Notes under the pieces: model-generated
The model's input: the letters and a program-made list of their open reading frames with translations, nothing else
Database searches by the model: none
Told to the model about the DNA's origin: nothing
NCBI RefSeq assembly: GCF_900141815.1
Contig: NZ_FQYR01000004.1
Span: 124,001 to 188,000 of the forward strand
Reading direction: 5' to 3'
Source of the DNA: Rubritalea squalenifaciens DSM 18772
GTDB taxonomy: Bacteria > Verrucomicrobiota > Verrucomicrobiia > Verrucomicrobiales > Akkermansiaceae
DNA length: 64,000 nucleotides
Position numbers and translations under genes: made by a program
In this document: one piece after another, positions 51,436-59,763 of the stretch
Numbering within the stretch: position 1 is the first letter of the stretch
Layout: every line of letters begins with the position of its first letter

Positions 51436-52698
51436 ATGACACCGTTTCTAAGAAAATTTTTGGGATTAAATTGGCCGCTTGTACTGATTATGTTCGGGCT
51501 GCTGATCTATGGTGTCTATGGCATTGAGAGTGCTGCTCGGCACCTTTCCGTGGGCGGCGAGGATATTGCCAATAGACAGCGTAACTGGATTTTTGTCGGG
51601 GCTGCTGTGTATTTTGTGACCGCATTGATCGACTATCGTTGGATAAAATATCTCGCGATACCTATGTATTTGGTGGGTTTAGGTCTGATGGGAGCTGCAT
51701 TAGCTGTGGGGAATGAGGTTCACCAGCTGAATCTGGGGGGGCTTAATTTCCAGCCGGCCCAGTTTATGATCGTAGCCGGCTTTATCATGCTTGCCAGCAT
51801 GCTTCAGGAGTTGCCGAAGTGGCACCCTTTGCTTGGACTCCCTATCGTGAAGGTAGCGGTGATCGGAATATTTTCAGTGGTTCCCTTTGCTATGGTGGCG
51901 ATGATGGGTGATATGGGATCCGCGCTCGTATGGCTCCCCGTGGTGGGAGTGATCATGCTCGTGGGTGGGGTTCCTTTCAGGTATCTGACTTTCATGGTGT
52001 TGATCGGTCTGGCGGCTGTTCCTCCTTTGTTTTTTATCGTGCTGCCCAAGCAGAGTGAGCGTGGTACAGCGCGTATCGAGTTGTACCTGGACATGCTCAA
52101 TAATCGTGAGGTGGATATCTCTGGTGATGCCTACGCTCCGCACTATGTCTCCATGGCGGTGGGCAAGGCTGGTTGGAAGGGTACGGGCTGGAATGCGGGA
52201 GAAGATAAAGGCTCACTGCACGCCAAGCGCTACATTCCTTGGAAGACAGCGCACAACGACTTTATTTTCGCCGTGCTCGGTGAGGAGCAGGGCTTTCGTG
52301 GAAGCCTGTTGCTAGTGACTGCCTTTGGGGTGATGCTGATTCTCTGTTTGTTTATCGGTTTTTATAGCCGGGATCTGAGTGGTCAGGTTTTGGTGGCCTC
52401 CGTGGTGGCTTTGTTTTTCGCGCACATCTTTGAGAACATCGGTATGTGCATTTTGCTGACACCAATCACAGGGATTCCGCTCCCGCTGATCTCCTACTCT
52501 GGAACCTTCGTGGTGATGTGTATGTTTATGCTGGGGCTTGTGCAGAGTGTCTGGGTGCACCGCAAGATTCAGACGGAGGTGGATGAAGATGAGCAGGTCA
52601 CCTTGTCCAAGAGGGGGAGTAAGCCGGTAGTCGGTAAGATACGTGGGGCGGAGCGCAGCAACCCGAATGAGGGTGTGCAACGCGGTGAGGCGAAGTAG
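51436..52698 (+). CDS. rodA: rod-shape peptidoglycan polymerase RodA (SEDS family)
   Basis: A 420-residue membrane glycosyltransferase with about ten segments. SEDS motifs seen: FIMLASMLQELPKWHPL, GDMGSALVW with its Asp, GWNAGEDKGSLHAKRYIPWKTAHNDFIFAVLGEE near residues 255-285 (matching the conserved extracellular loop containing the catalytic Asp), and FENIGMCILLTPITGIPLP with the family's TGIPLP motif. A ~45-residue basic cytosolic tail ends it. Its partner PBP2 is not in the window. rsuA-like gene starts 16 bases later. Confidence 0.93.
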   Translation: MTPFLRKFLGLNWPLVLIMFGLLIYGVYGIESAARHLSVGGEDIANRQRNWIFVGAAVYFVTALIDYRWIKYLAIPMYLVGLGLMGAALAVGNEVHQLNLGGLNFQPAQFMIVAGFIMLASMLQELPKWHPLLGLPIVKVAVIGIFSVVPFAMVAMMGDMGSALVWLPVVGVIMLVGGVPFRYLTFMVLIGLAAVPPLFFIVLPKQSERGTARIELYLDMLNNREVDISGDAYAPHYVSMAVGKAGWKGTGWNAGEDKGSLHAKRYIPWKTAHNDFIFAVLGEEQGFRGSLLLVTAFGVMLILCLFIGFYSRDLSGQVLVASVVALFFAHIFENIGMCILLTPITGIPLPLISYSGTFVVMCMFMLGLVQSVWVHRKIQTEVDEDEQVTLSKRGSKPVVGKIRGAERSNPNEGVQRGEAK

Positions 52699-52714
52699 GA
52701 GTTTTTATTAGATC

Positions 52715-53404
52715 ATGGATAGACTGGATAAATTTATCGCGACGCACTCTGAGGCGACGCGTTCACTGGCCAAAATGGCAATTAAGGCCGGACGGGTCTT
52801 GGTGAATGGTGAGGTTGTCAGAGATCAAGGCAAGAAGGTCTCTGAGCAAGATGAGGTGGAAGTAAATGGTGTGGTGATCACGAAGAGTGGCGATGTTTAT
52901 CTCGCCCTCTATAAACCGGTGGATGTCGTTTGTGCGACCAAGGACGAGGAGTTTGAGACAGTGATCGATCTGGTGGATGGATTCACGCATAAGGATCTGC
53001 ATATTGCCGGACGCTTGGACAAGGATACCACGGGATTGGTGCTGCTTACCAGTGACGGTCAATGGAGCCATCGCGTGACTTCTCCCAAGCATGCCTGCGA
53101 AAAGGTCTACCGCTTTGAGACGGCCGATCCTATTGATGAAGACTATGTGGAGCAGTTTGCCAAAGGTATCATGCTCCGAGGTGAAGATAAGGCGACTCTT
53201 CCAGCAAAGCTGAAAATACTCGGCGAGAGGGAGGGCTTACTCACATTGACTGAAGGCAAGTATCACCAGGTGAAGCGCATGTTCGGTGCGATGGGGAACA
53301 AGGTGGAGAGTTTACACCGTGAAAGCGTAGGCGGGATTGGACTCCGTGACTTGGAGCCAGGTGAGTTCTATGAACTCAGCGAGGACGAAATCTCCCGGTT
53401 CTAA
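52715..53404 (+). CDS. 16S rRNA pseudouridine synthase, RsuA family
   Basis: A 229-residue enzyme: S4 RNA-binding domain (about 1-58: DRLDKFIATHSEATRSLAK) followed by the catalytic core with Asp in AGRLDKDTTGLVLLT near residue 103, and EGKYHQVKRMFGAMGNKV. The length and Asp motif fit RsuA, which modifies U516 of 16S rRNA, better than RluB/E/F; the exact target remains an assumption. Follows rodA by 16 bases. Confidence 0.88.
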   Translation: MDRLDKFIATHSEATRSLAKMAIKAGRVLVNGEVVRDQGKKVSEQDEVEVNGVVITKSGDVYLALYKPVDVVCATKDEEFETVIDLVDGFTHKDLHIAGRLDKDTTGLVLLTSDGQWSHRVTSPKHACEKVYRFETADPIDEDYVEQFAKGIMLRGEDKATLPAKLKILGEREGLLTLTEGKYHQVKRMFGAMGNKVESLHRESVGGIGLRDLEPGEFYELSEDEISRF

Positions 53405-53411
53405 CAAAGGC

Positions 53412-53840
53412 TTAATCCAGTCCCTGAGTCATGGCCTCAAGCCTCTTGTTTTGCTCGTCCAAGAGAAATTCGGAGCGTTTGAAGTCGATGAGGGTGGTGA
53501 GCTTCTTTGCCTCCTCGCGTGAGCGTTCGTCAATTTCGAGGACCATTTTTCCCATTTCCACTCCGGGAATCTCCTCTACGAGTGCAGGATTGGAAATGCG
53601 TAGGATGATGTCACGGAACTTCCACCATTTCTTGCGGAACTCCACATGCTCGATCTCTGAATAAGGAAGCTTGATGTTCTGGACCTCTTGGTTGCCTCCA
53701 CGGAAGACGTTGCCTTTGATCCGCCAGTCTAAATCTACATGGTCAGGCATGAATCTGATTTTGCCTTCGACATGGTTTTTTCCGAGATGGTCCGTGGCGG
53801 GGATATGGAACTGGATGGAGACTGGATCAATACTGAACAT
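53412..53840 (-). CDS. conserved hypothetical protein
   Basis: A 142-residue soluble protein without signal or membrane segment. The first ~90 residues look like a beta-rich, PH-like small domain (EGKIRFMPDHVDLDWRIKGN, LPYSEIEHVEFRKKWWKFRDIILRI). The C-terminal ~45 residues are a charged coiled coil (DERSREEAKKLTTLIDFKRS). Function unknown. It ends 8 bases from the convergent rsuA-type gene. Confidence 0.6.
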   Translation of the reverse strand: MFSIDPVSIQFHIPATDHLGKNHVEGKIRFMPDHVDLDWRIKGNVFRGGNQEVQNIKLPYSEIEHVEFRKKWWKFRDIILRISNPALVEEIPGVEMGKMVLEIDERSREEAKKLTTLIDFKRSEFLLDEQNKRLEAMTQGLD

Positions 53841-53882
53841 CGTAGTGAAACTAGGCTATAGAGGGTGAAATGAGGATGATAA

Positions 53883-54335
53883 TTATTCGCGATTTTTGGA
53901 ATCCATGAAGATGGTCACGGGGCCGTCGTTGATAAGGGCGACTTTCATGTCAGCACCGAACTCGCCAGCCTGGCAGGGTTTGCCGATCTGGGCGGTCATT
54001 GCCGCGAGGAATTCCTCATAGAGTGGAATGGCCTGTTCGGGGCGGGCCGCTCTGATGAACGATGGGCGGTTTCCTTTTTTGGTGGCGGCATGGAGGGTGA
54101 ACTGGGATACCACGAGTACTTCGCCATCAATGTCAGTCAGCGAGAGATTCATGAGGTCGGCATCGTCCGCAAAGATACGCATTTTGCCGATTTTACCGGC
54201 GAGCCAGAGAGCGTCTTCTGGCGTGTCCGCTTCTTCGATTCCCAGGAGGATGAGAAATCCACGGTTGATGGAGGCGGTGACTTGTTGGTTGATAGTGACT
54301 GAGGCTTCAGAGACGCGCTGAATGATGACTCTCAT
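53883..54335 (-). CDS. dtd: D-aminoacyl-tRNA deacylase
   Basis: A 150-residue homodimeric proofreading enzyme that hydrolyses D-aminoacyl-tRNAs (and Gly-tRNA-Ala). Start MRVIIQRVSEASVTINQQ, motif SQFTLHA, GNRPSFIRAA, and the Gly-cis-Pro GPVT of NDGPVTIFMDS near the C-terminus. Normal length. The yqgE start lies downstream of its promoter side, five bases from this gene. Confidence 0.95.
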   Translation of the reverse strand: MRVIIQRVSEASVTINQQVTASINRGFLILLGIEEADTPEDALWLAGKIGKMRIFADDADLMNLSLTDIDGEVLVVSQFTLHAATKKGNRPSFIRAARPEQAIPLYEEFLAAMTAQIGKPCQAGEFGADMKVALINDGPVTIFMDSKNRE

Positions 54336-54340
54336 GATGG

Positions 54341-54901
54341 TTAATTAAGAAAAGGATCTTCTGGTGTGAGGGAGACGACTTGGTGGTAGGAAGATAGGTG
54401 GGAGAGCACGTAACTCCAGAGCGAATTGTCCTGAGTTTTATCCATGAGGTCTCTTGGAGGTGCAGCGGTAAACCAAGACTCGCTATCCAGCTCGCCGGCC
54501 AGTTGACCTTTGCTCCAGGCTGAGTGGCCTACGAAGGCTCTCAGGTAGGAGTCGCCCGTGTGGTGGAGGATGATGGCATCCTCGGCGCTGACCTCTGTAT
54601 CGAGCACGAGTTTGCTGCCTTCCCAGCTGAAACTGACGAAGTGGAGTTGCTGGTCCTGGACCGGGCCGCCATAGTAGACGGGAATATCTTTGAGGGGCTT
54701 GAGTTCCTTTGCGTCCACCAGATCTCCGACGTTGCGCCCTGTGTGGTGGTTCAGGATGAAGCCTGCTGAACCTCTCTCTCTGTCGTGCTCAAACATGTAG
54801 ACCACGCTCTTATTGAAAATGCCGTCCCTCAGAGCTGGATCAGCCAGAAGGAGATTGCCAACGATCTTAGGGAGAGGAATGCTGATGGGTGGTCTTAACA
54901 T
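54341..54901 (-). CDS. yqgE: YqgE/AlgH family protein
   Basis: A 186-residue protein: GNLLLADPALRDGIFNKSVVYMFEHD, GFILNHHTGRNVGDLV, VYYGGPVQDQQLHFVS and HSAWSKGQLAGEL match the family. Cytosolic, function uncertain. It runs into dtd on the same strand with 5 bases between, forming a small operon. Confidence 0.92.
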   Translation of the reverse strand: MLRPPISIPLPKIVGNLLLADPALRDGIFNKSVVYMFEHDRERGSAGFILNHHTGRNVGDLVDAKELKPLKDIPVYYGGPVQDQQLHFVSFSWEGSKLVLDTEVSAEDAIILHHTGDSYLRAFVGHSAWSKGQLAGELDSESWFTAAPPRDLMDKTQDNSLWSYVLSHLSSYHQVVSLTPEDPFLN

Positions 54902-55017
54902 GGTTGCTGCCCTGAGTTTACCCTCGCTTCAGCTGAGACGGAAGGGGAGATTTGCTGACGTATTCGGTATTTTAGTATATGCGTTTGCAAATTTGCTATG
55001 CTTGATTAGGACTCTTG

Positions 55018-55039
55018 AGCGTTCGGATAGCCGAACGCT
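55018..55039. promoter_or_regulatory. perfect palindrome before the MATE transporter gene
   Basis: AGCGTTCGG-ATAG-CCGAACGCT, nine-base arms, ending 7 bases before the ATG. It could be an operator, or an mRNA hairpin that would hide the ribosome site. No T tract follows. Confidence 0.6.
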
Positions 55040-55046
55040 TGTCTAT

Positions 55047-56477
55047 ATGAGTGAATCGATACCAGTGAGTCAGGAGGCTAAAGAGTCGGCAGTGCCGGTT
55101 ACTTTAGGCGGAAGACTTGCTGGGCTTTCCTTGCCCCGGCAGATCATCGCTTTGGCTCTTTGGCCCTTGCTTCAGAACATGATGGGGACTCTGGTAAGCT
55201 TTGCTGACCGTATTATTGCGGGCCGCATGTTTGTAGGAGAAGAGCTGGTGGCCGCCATGGATACCATGGGCTTGGCCATGTATGTAGGCTGGCTGATGAT
55301 GATCATGCAGGGGGCGATCGCTACTGGAGCCCAAGCCTTGGCTGCTAGAGGTTTTGGGGCCGGTGATCAAGAACTGGTGGAAAAGGCCACAGGGCAGTCA
55401 ATGGTGCTGGGCACTTTGTCTGGTTGTGTGAGTGGTCTTCTCTTGTGGTTGTTCAGGGGGCAGCTGATCTCCATGTTTGGACTCACGGAAATCGCGGCTC
55501 ATTATGCGAACCAGTACATTACCTGGATTTCTCTGGCGGCCCCATTGAGTGGAATTTTATTTGTGTGTAATGCCTGCCAGAGAGCTGGAGGTGACACGCT
55601 TACCCCGTTTTACGCCATGGTGGTGGTGAATATCGTGAATGTCGCCATGAGTGTCGGGCTCATGCTCTATGTGCTCCCTGCGGAGCAATATGGAGTCAGT
55701 GGCCTGGCGCTGGGAACTGTCGGTGGCTGGCTGGCTGGAGCCCTCGTGGTGCTTTACACATTACGCCCTGCGGCTGAGGGCAAGGCTGTCGTAGTTATCC
55801 GGCGTGAAAATCTGCGATGGGAGAGCAAGACTATCAAGCGGGTGGTGAAAGTGGGCATTCCCCAGTTCGTGGAAATCATCGGGATGTGGGCGATCCATGC
55901 CTATGGTGTCCGAGTGGTGGCAGGTCTTGAGACGGAAGGTATGGTGGGAGCGCACGGCATGGTTGTGCAGATAGAAAGTTTGAGCTTCATGCCGGGATTT
56001 GCACTTGGTATGGCGGCCTCTACGCTGGCTGGTCAGTACTTGGGAGCCCAGAGCAAGGAATTGGCCAGGCATGCGGTACGTGTCTGCTGGGGGCTTGCGG
56101 TCTTGACCATGGGGCTGGCGGGTATTTGCCTGATATTGTTTGCTGAGCCTTTGGTGGCACTGATGAGTCCTGGCGGTGGTGCTCAGGCTGAAGCTGCGGT
56201 TCGAGTACTCAGAATTATTGGATTCGTGCAGCCATTCTTTGCTACGGCCATGGTGATGAAGATTTCCATGCGCGGAGTAGGGGCTACGAAGACCGTGATG
56301 GCTGGCTCGTTCAGCGTGATGATCTGTATTCGGATCGGTGTCTTGACCTATGCTGCACAGCATTGGAATCCGGATTTGACCATGGTGTGGATGATCATGT
56401 CTGCCGATCTGGTCGTGCAAGCGATTGTCTTCGTGATCCTGCATTTCCGTGGTAAATGGCTGGATACTGAAGTCTAG
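55047..56477 (+). CDS. MATE family efflux transporter
   Basis: A 476-residue transporter of twelve membrane segments, two related halves of six, exporting drugs or metabolites in exchange for sodium or protons. The first conserved segment reads QIIALALWPLLQNMMGTLVSFADRIIAG; the symmetrical one begins RVVKVGIPQFVEIIGMWA. The frame is open upstream to 54813, through yqgE on the other strand. The ATG at 55047 is chosen because the upstream part does not resemble the family. Confidence 0.92.
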   Translation: MSESIPVSQEAKESAVPVTLGGRLAGLSLPRQIIALALWPLLQNMMGTLVSFADRIIAGRMFVGEELVAAMDTMGLAMYVGWLMMIMQGAIATGAQALAARGFGAGDQELVEKATGQSMVLGTLSGCVSGLLLWLFRGQLISMFGLTEIAAHYANQYITWISLAAPLSGILFVCNACQRAGGDTLTPFYAMVVVNIVNVAMSVGLMLYVLPAEQYGVSGLALGTVGGWLAGALVVLYTLRPAAEGKAVVVIRRENLRWESKTIKRVVKVGIPQFVEIIGMWAIHAYGVRVVAGLETEGMVGAHGMVVQIESLSFMPGFALGMAASTLAGQYLGAQSKELARHAVRVCWGLAVLTMGLAGICLILFAEPLVALMSPGGGAQAEAAVRVLRIIGFVQPFFATAMVMKISMRGVGATKTVMAGSFSVMICIRIGVLTYAAQHWNPDLTMVWMIMSADLVVQAIVFVILHFRGKWLDTEV

Positions 56478-56533
56478 AACACCTTGTTTATTAGCTTGCT
56501 AGCTCCAAAATATGGGCTAGATCTGTGGGCAGT

Positions 56534-57022
56534 ATGAAATTGAAATTACTCTGCTGCGCAATCGCTGTGATGGCACTGCCTATGTGGGCCACAGCTGAAC
56601 CTGAAACTGAGGCAAAGACCCCAGCAGCCAAGGGAGCTGATACTGTGGATGCTCTGGCGAATGAGACTATGGCTAAGCTGAATCAGTTGATTGTCATTCT
56701 TGAGAGCGTCAAGGATGAGGCTAGTGCAGATAAAGCGGTGAAGGACATCGACCAGGTTGGTAATGACATGCTGGCAATTTCCAAGCGGCTTTCCAAACTT
56801 GATAAGCCTAGTGACCAGAAGAAGGCGGAGCTGGAGAAGAAATTTGCTGCTAAGGTGCAGGAATTTGGCCCGCGTGCTGGTGCCGCTATGATGAATATGC
56901 TCGAGAGGGAAGAGCTGGCGATCAAAGTCGGTAAAGCGATGGAAGGTGTCGGTGAGAAGATGGAGCAGGCTGGTAAGGTCTTCGAAGACTACTTCGGGAA
57001 TGGTGAAACCCAAGAGGGGTAA
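56534..57022 (+). CDS. secreted alpha-helical protein of unknown function
   Basis: A 162-residue protein with signal peptide MKLKLLCCAIAVMALPMWATA. The mature part is rich in Ala/Lys/Glu, predicted as long helices or coiled coil (AKLNQLIVILESVKDEASADKAVKD and so on). No Cys or catalytic motif in the mature part. A GTG start at 56525 is possible. Terminator follows 20 bases later. Not recognised. Confidence 0.6.
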   Translation: MKLKLLCCAIAVMALPMWATAEPETEAKTPAAKGADTVDALANETMAKLNQLIVILESVKDEASADKAVKDIDQVGNDMLAISKRLSKLDKPSDQKKAELEKKFAAKVQEFGPRAGAAMMNMLEREELAIKVGKAMEGVGEKMEQAGKVFEDYFGNGETQEG

Positions 57023-57041
57023 CCTTCATGATGATTTACTT

Positions 57042-57076
57042 AAAAGCGCCGGTAGAGTGACTCTGCCGGCGCTTTT
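57042..57076. terminator. bidirectional terminator
   Basis: AAAAGCGCCGG-TAGAG / CTCTG-CCGGCGCTTTT with loop TGA, sixteen pairs, A and T tracts on both sides. Serves the convergent genes on either flank. Confidence 0.9.
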
Positions 57077-57079
57077 GTG

Positions 57080-57700
57080 TTAATTGATTTTCTTGAAGCG
57101 GATGCGGGCCTCGAAGTTTTCCTCGCCACCCGGTTTTTTGACGGGGTAGGCTAGCCAGAATCCTTTCTCATCCCAAGTCATGACATAGGGGACTGGCTTT
57201 TCATTGCCTGTCAGGTTGAGTGGGATGGTGAGCTGTTTGTCCGATTGCTCAGTCGGTTGGAAGTATTGCTTTCGCTCGGAAGTCCCGTCATCGATCTTGA
57301 AGACTTTTCCGTCAAAATCGATAAGCAGAAGAGGCCAGACGGTGATCAGTGCTTCGGCATCCAGATCGGTACCGTAATTTCGCTCTACCAGAGATTGCTG
57401 AGAAAGCGCTTTATCGATGGCAAAAGTGCCAATGATCGCTTCGGGAGCCTTCGCTGTGACCTCGATGACTGGCTCTTCCGGTGGAGCTTCTGGGATGTCG
57501 TCTGGTTTCTCCTCAGGCTTCGGTTTAGGATCTGGAGCCGTTAGTTCGGCGGCTGGCTGGCTGGCTGCAGGGGAGGCGGCGGCAGATTGATTGGTTGATG
57601 ATTTCTGGTCCTGGATCTGTCCTAGGCGGTACTCTTTAATCAAGATGATGCCGAGAAACGCGAAGACGGATACCAGGGTTAAAGCGATGATCTGCCGCAC
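57080..57700 (-). CDS. single-pass membrane protein with proline-rich linker
   Basis: A 206-residue protein: N-terminal membrane anchor (IIALTLVSVFAFLGIILI), a Ser/Ala/Gln then Pro/Glu-rich spacer (about 32-80), and a ~120-residue periplasmic beta-rich domain with EAIIGTFAIDKALSQQSLVE and LTVWPLLLIDFDGKVFKI-like strands. No known family identified. Follows the outer-membrane protein gene on the same strand by 17 bases, so they are possibly co-expressed. Confidence 0.6.
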   Translation of the reverse strand: MRQIIALTLVSVFAFLGIILIKEYRLGQIQDQKSSTNQSAAASPAASQPAAELTAPDPKPKPEEKPDDIPEAPPEEPVIEVTAKAPEAIIGTFAIDKALSQQSLVERNYGTDLDAEALITVWPLLLIDFDGKVFKIDDGTSERKQYFQPTEQSDKQLTIPLNLTGNEKPVPYVMTWDEKGFWLAYPVKKPGGEENFEARIRFKKIN

Positions 57701-57717
57701 GGTAATAGGGTGTTACG

Positions 57718-58419
57718 TTAGAAAGAAACAGCGAAGTAAACTCCCCCATAGAAGGAGTCGTTGCCGAGATCGTCTCCATCCAACAGAATGGACGTAGCGA
57801 TATAGGGGGATACGGAAACCGATTCGTTGATGTCGTAGGTGTAGGCTAACTTGGCGAAAACGTCATTGAAGCCTTCTCGTCCGTAGTAACCATCAACCGC
57901 GCTGACGCCGCCTCGTAGTGTCACGAAGGAGTGGTCGTTGATGCTGTAGTAGTATGAGCTGAAGAGCTCGCCATACCAACCGTCAGCACCTGTGTCGTAG
58001 CTCACGGATGCACCGAGATCCACGCATTTGTTGATGTGCCATGTGGCGCTACCAAAGATATCAAAACCATCTTCAAAGAATGAATCATCATAATCATGGA
58101 AGGTGGTTCCCAAAGCATAGGTCATGTCGCCGATGTCCTTGCGGAGATCCAAGTAGATGCCGAACTCGTTGAAGTCACCATCGTCTAACTCGTTGTTGTA
58201 CCAAGCGGTCGCATTGATAGAGAAATCGTTGGCTAAGCTCACTCTTGAGCTGAGTTGAAAGTCGATCGTGTCGTTAGCAAGCTCGAAACCGCGGTGTACG
58301 TACTCGGAGCGGTAGGAGGTAAGCGCTTCGATGCCGTAGGGGATGCTCAGGTCAGCGTAGGCACTCATTGAGGTGCCGGCAATCAGGGCGCTAGTTAGGA
58401 AAGTCTTGAGATGATTCAT
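57718..58419 (-). CDS. outer-membrane beta-barrel protein
   Basis: A 233-residue protein with signal peptide (MNHLKTFLTSALIAGTSMSAYA) and alternating amphipathic strands rich in aromatic residues (for example SSRVSLANDFSINATAWYNNE, YTYDINESVSVSPYIATSIL). It ends in VYFAVSF, a terminal Phe typical of BAM-recognised barrels. Acidic loops (DDSFFEDGFD) may bind cations. Specific role unknown. A stable hairpin lies 22 bases upstream of its start. Confidence 0.75.
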   Translation of the reverse strand: MNHLKTFLTSALIAGTSMSAYADLSIPYGIEALTSYRSEYVHRGFELANDTIDFQLSSRVSLANDFSINATAWYNNELDDGDFNEFGIYLDLRKDIGDMTYALGTTFHDYDDSFFEDGFDIFGSATWHINKCVDLGASVSYDTGADGWYGELFSSYYYSINDHSFVTLRGGVSAVDGYYGREGFNDVFAKLAYTYDINESVSVSPYIATSILLDGDDLGNDSFYGGVYFAVSF

Positions 58420-58440
58420 TTTGATAAAAGCAAATGTACT

Positions 58441-58469
58441 AGCCTAGGTATGCTGGGCATCCCTAGGCT
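58441..58469 (-). other. stable hairpin in the leader of the barrel gene
   Basis: AGCCTAGG-t-ATGC / GCAT-c-CCTAGGCT with loop TGG. It follows the PatB-type gene by 27 bases and precedes the barrel gene. No T tract on the minus strand, so it could be a weak terminator, a processing site or a regulatory element. Confidence 0.5.
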
Positions 58470-58495
58470 TGTCAAATTCAAAGCATGTTCTGCGT

Positions 58496-59647
58496 CTAGG
58501 CTGTAACCTTGATTTTAGAAAATGCCTGCTGGATTTTTTCCAGTCCTTCTTGGACGCGTGAGTGAGGACAGCCATAGTTGAATCGCACGTGTCCAGGAGC
58601 CCCAAATGGAGCGCCGTCAGAGAGGAAGAGTCCCGCCTCTTTCTCCAGGAAGTGAGCCGGGTTTTCGAGGCCGAGTGGTCGGCAGTCGAGCAGGGCCAGA
58701 TAAGTGGCCTCGTTGAATGGTACGCTGACTCCTTCAAGGTCATTGGTGACGAAGTCGGTCAGAGTGTCGCGGTTCTTGCGCAGGTAGGCGAGCAGCTCTT
58801 GGCGCCATGGTTCGCCGTGCTTGTAGGCGGCCTCAGCGGCATAGAAGGATAAGCAATTGATTTCCGGGAGAGTATGTCCTCTCGCCGCCAGGAACTTGCG
58901 GCGGATCGTGTCGTTCTCAATGACGGCGACTGCGTAGCCCATGCCTGCAATGTTGTAGGTCTTGGATGGGGACTGAAGGACAATGAGTTTCTCTCGCAGC
59001 TCTTCCGGCAGGTGGACGGCAGAGAAGAATGGCTGCTCGTCTTCGTTCAGAACGAGATCACAGTGAATCTCATCGGAGACGAGGAGAAGATCATGGTGCT
59101 TGCAGAACTCTGCGACCTTGATGATTTCCTCTTTGGTGAAGTTGCGCCCGAGCGGATTCTGAGGGTTGCAAAGCAGAAAGACTTCGGTGTTTTCAGTGAC
59201 TGCTTTCTCCATGCCTTCGAAGTCGAATGTCCACTTGCCGTCTTGTTCAATGTGTGGAACGGCGATGGTGTCGATTTTGGCATCGTGGCCCACACCGAGG
59301 AAGGGGTAGTAGACCGGGGTGCAGGTGAGTAGGGCATCACCTGGCTGGGTGAATGCTCGCGCAGCCAGTGAGAGGGCGGGTACGAGACCTCCTAGATGGA
59401 TAAGGTGATCGGCTGAGAGGGTGTAGTTGTGCCTGCTAGAGAAGTATTGGATCACTGCTTCGACGACTCCTTCATGCGCTTGCGCATAGCCAAGAATGCC
59501 GTGGTCCACGCGCTTGCGAATGGCATCCAAAATGACGTCTGCGGATGCAAAATCCATATCGGCCACCCAATAGGGATCCAGTTCAGGACGTCTGTCCCAC
59601 TTGATGCTACCAGTGCCGCGACGAGAAATGATGGTGTCGAAGTTCAT
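58496..59647 (-). CDS. patB: PatB/MalY-type cystathionine beta-lyase/aminotransferase
   Basis: A 383-residue pyridoxal-phosphate fold-type I enzyme. N-terminus FDTIISRRGTGSIKWDR is typical of the MalY/PatB group; NPQNPLGRNFT is the cofactor-stabilising loop; Lys in SPSKTYNIAGMGYA (about residue 230) is the cofactor anchor; RFNYGCPHSRVQEGL holds the carboxylate-binding Arg. Such enzymes cleave C-S bonds of cystathionine or related thiols. Symbol is approximate; aminotransferase activity is possible. Confidence 0.85.
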   Translation of the reverse strand: MNFDTIISRRGTGSIKWDRRPELDPYWVADMDFASADVILDAIRKRVDHGILGYAQAHEGVVEAVIQYFSSRHNYTLSADHLIHLGGLVPALSLAARAFTQPGDALLTCTPVYYPFLGVGHDAKIDTIAVPHIEQDGKWTFDFEGMEKAVTENTEVFLLCNPQNPLGRNFTKEEIIKVAEFCKHHDLLLVSDEIHCDLVLNEDEQPFFSAVHLPEELREKLIVLQSPSKTYNIAGMGYAVAVIENDTIRRKFLAARGHTLPEINCLSFYAAEAAYKHGEPWRQELLAYLRKNRDTLTDFVTNDLEGVSVPFNEATYLALLDCRPLGLENPAHFLEKEAGLFLSDGAPFGAPGHVRFNYGCPHSRVQEGLEKIQQAFSKIKVTA

Positions 59648-59703
59648 ATGTGCTGACTGTGGCCTTTCTAGGGCTTGGTTTGAAGTGTAATTTTTATGGA
59701 TAG

Positions 59704-59733
59704 AAAAAAGCCACCCGGTTGAGGGGTGGCTTT
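59704..59733 (-). terminator. terminator of ald
   Basis: On the minus strand, AAAGCCACCC / GGGTGGCTTTTTT with a six-base loop. Located between ald and the patB promoter region. Confidence 0.88.
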
Positions 59734-59763
59734 GATGAGAGAAAGGTGGGACGCCTTGTTAAA

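Noticed and set aside
54813-55046. Longer MATE start
   Set aside because: It runs antisense through yqgE and the palindrome; the family-like sequence starts after 55047.
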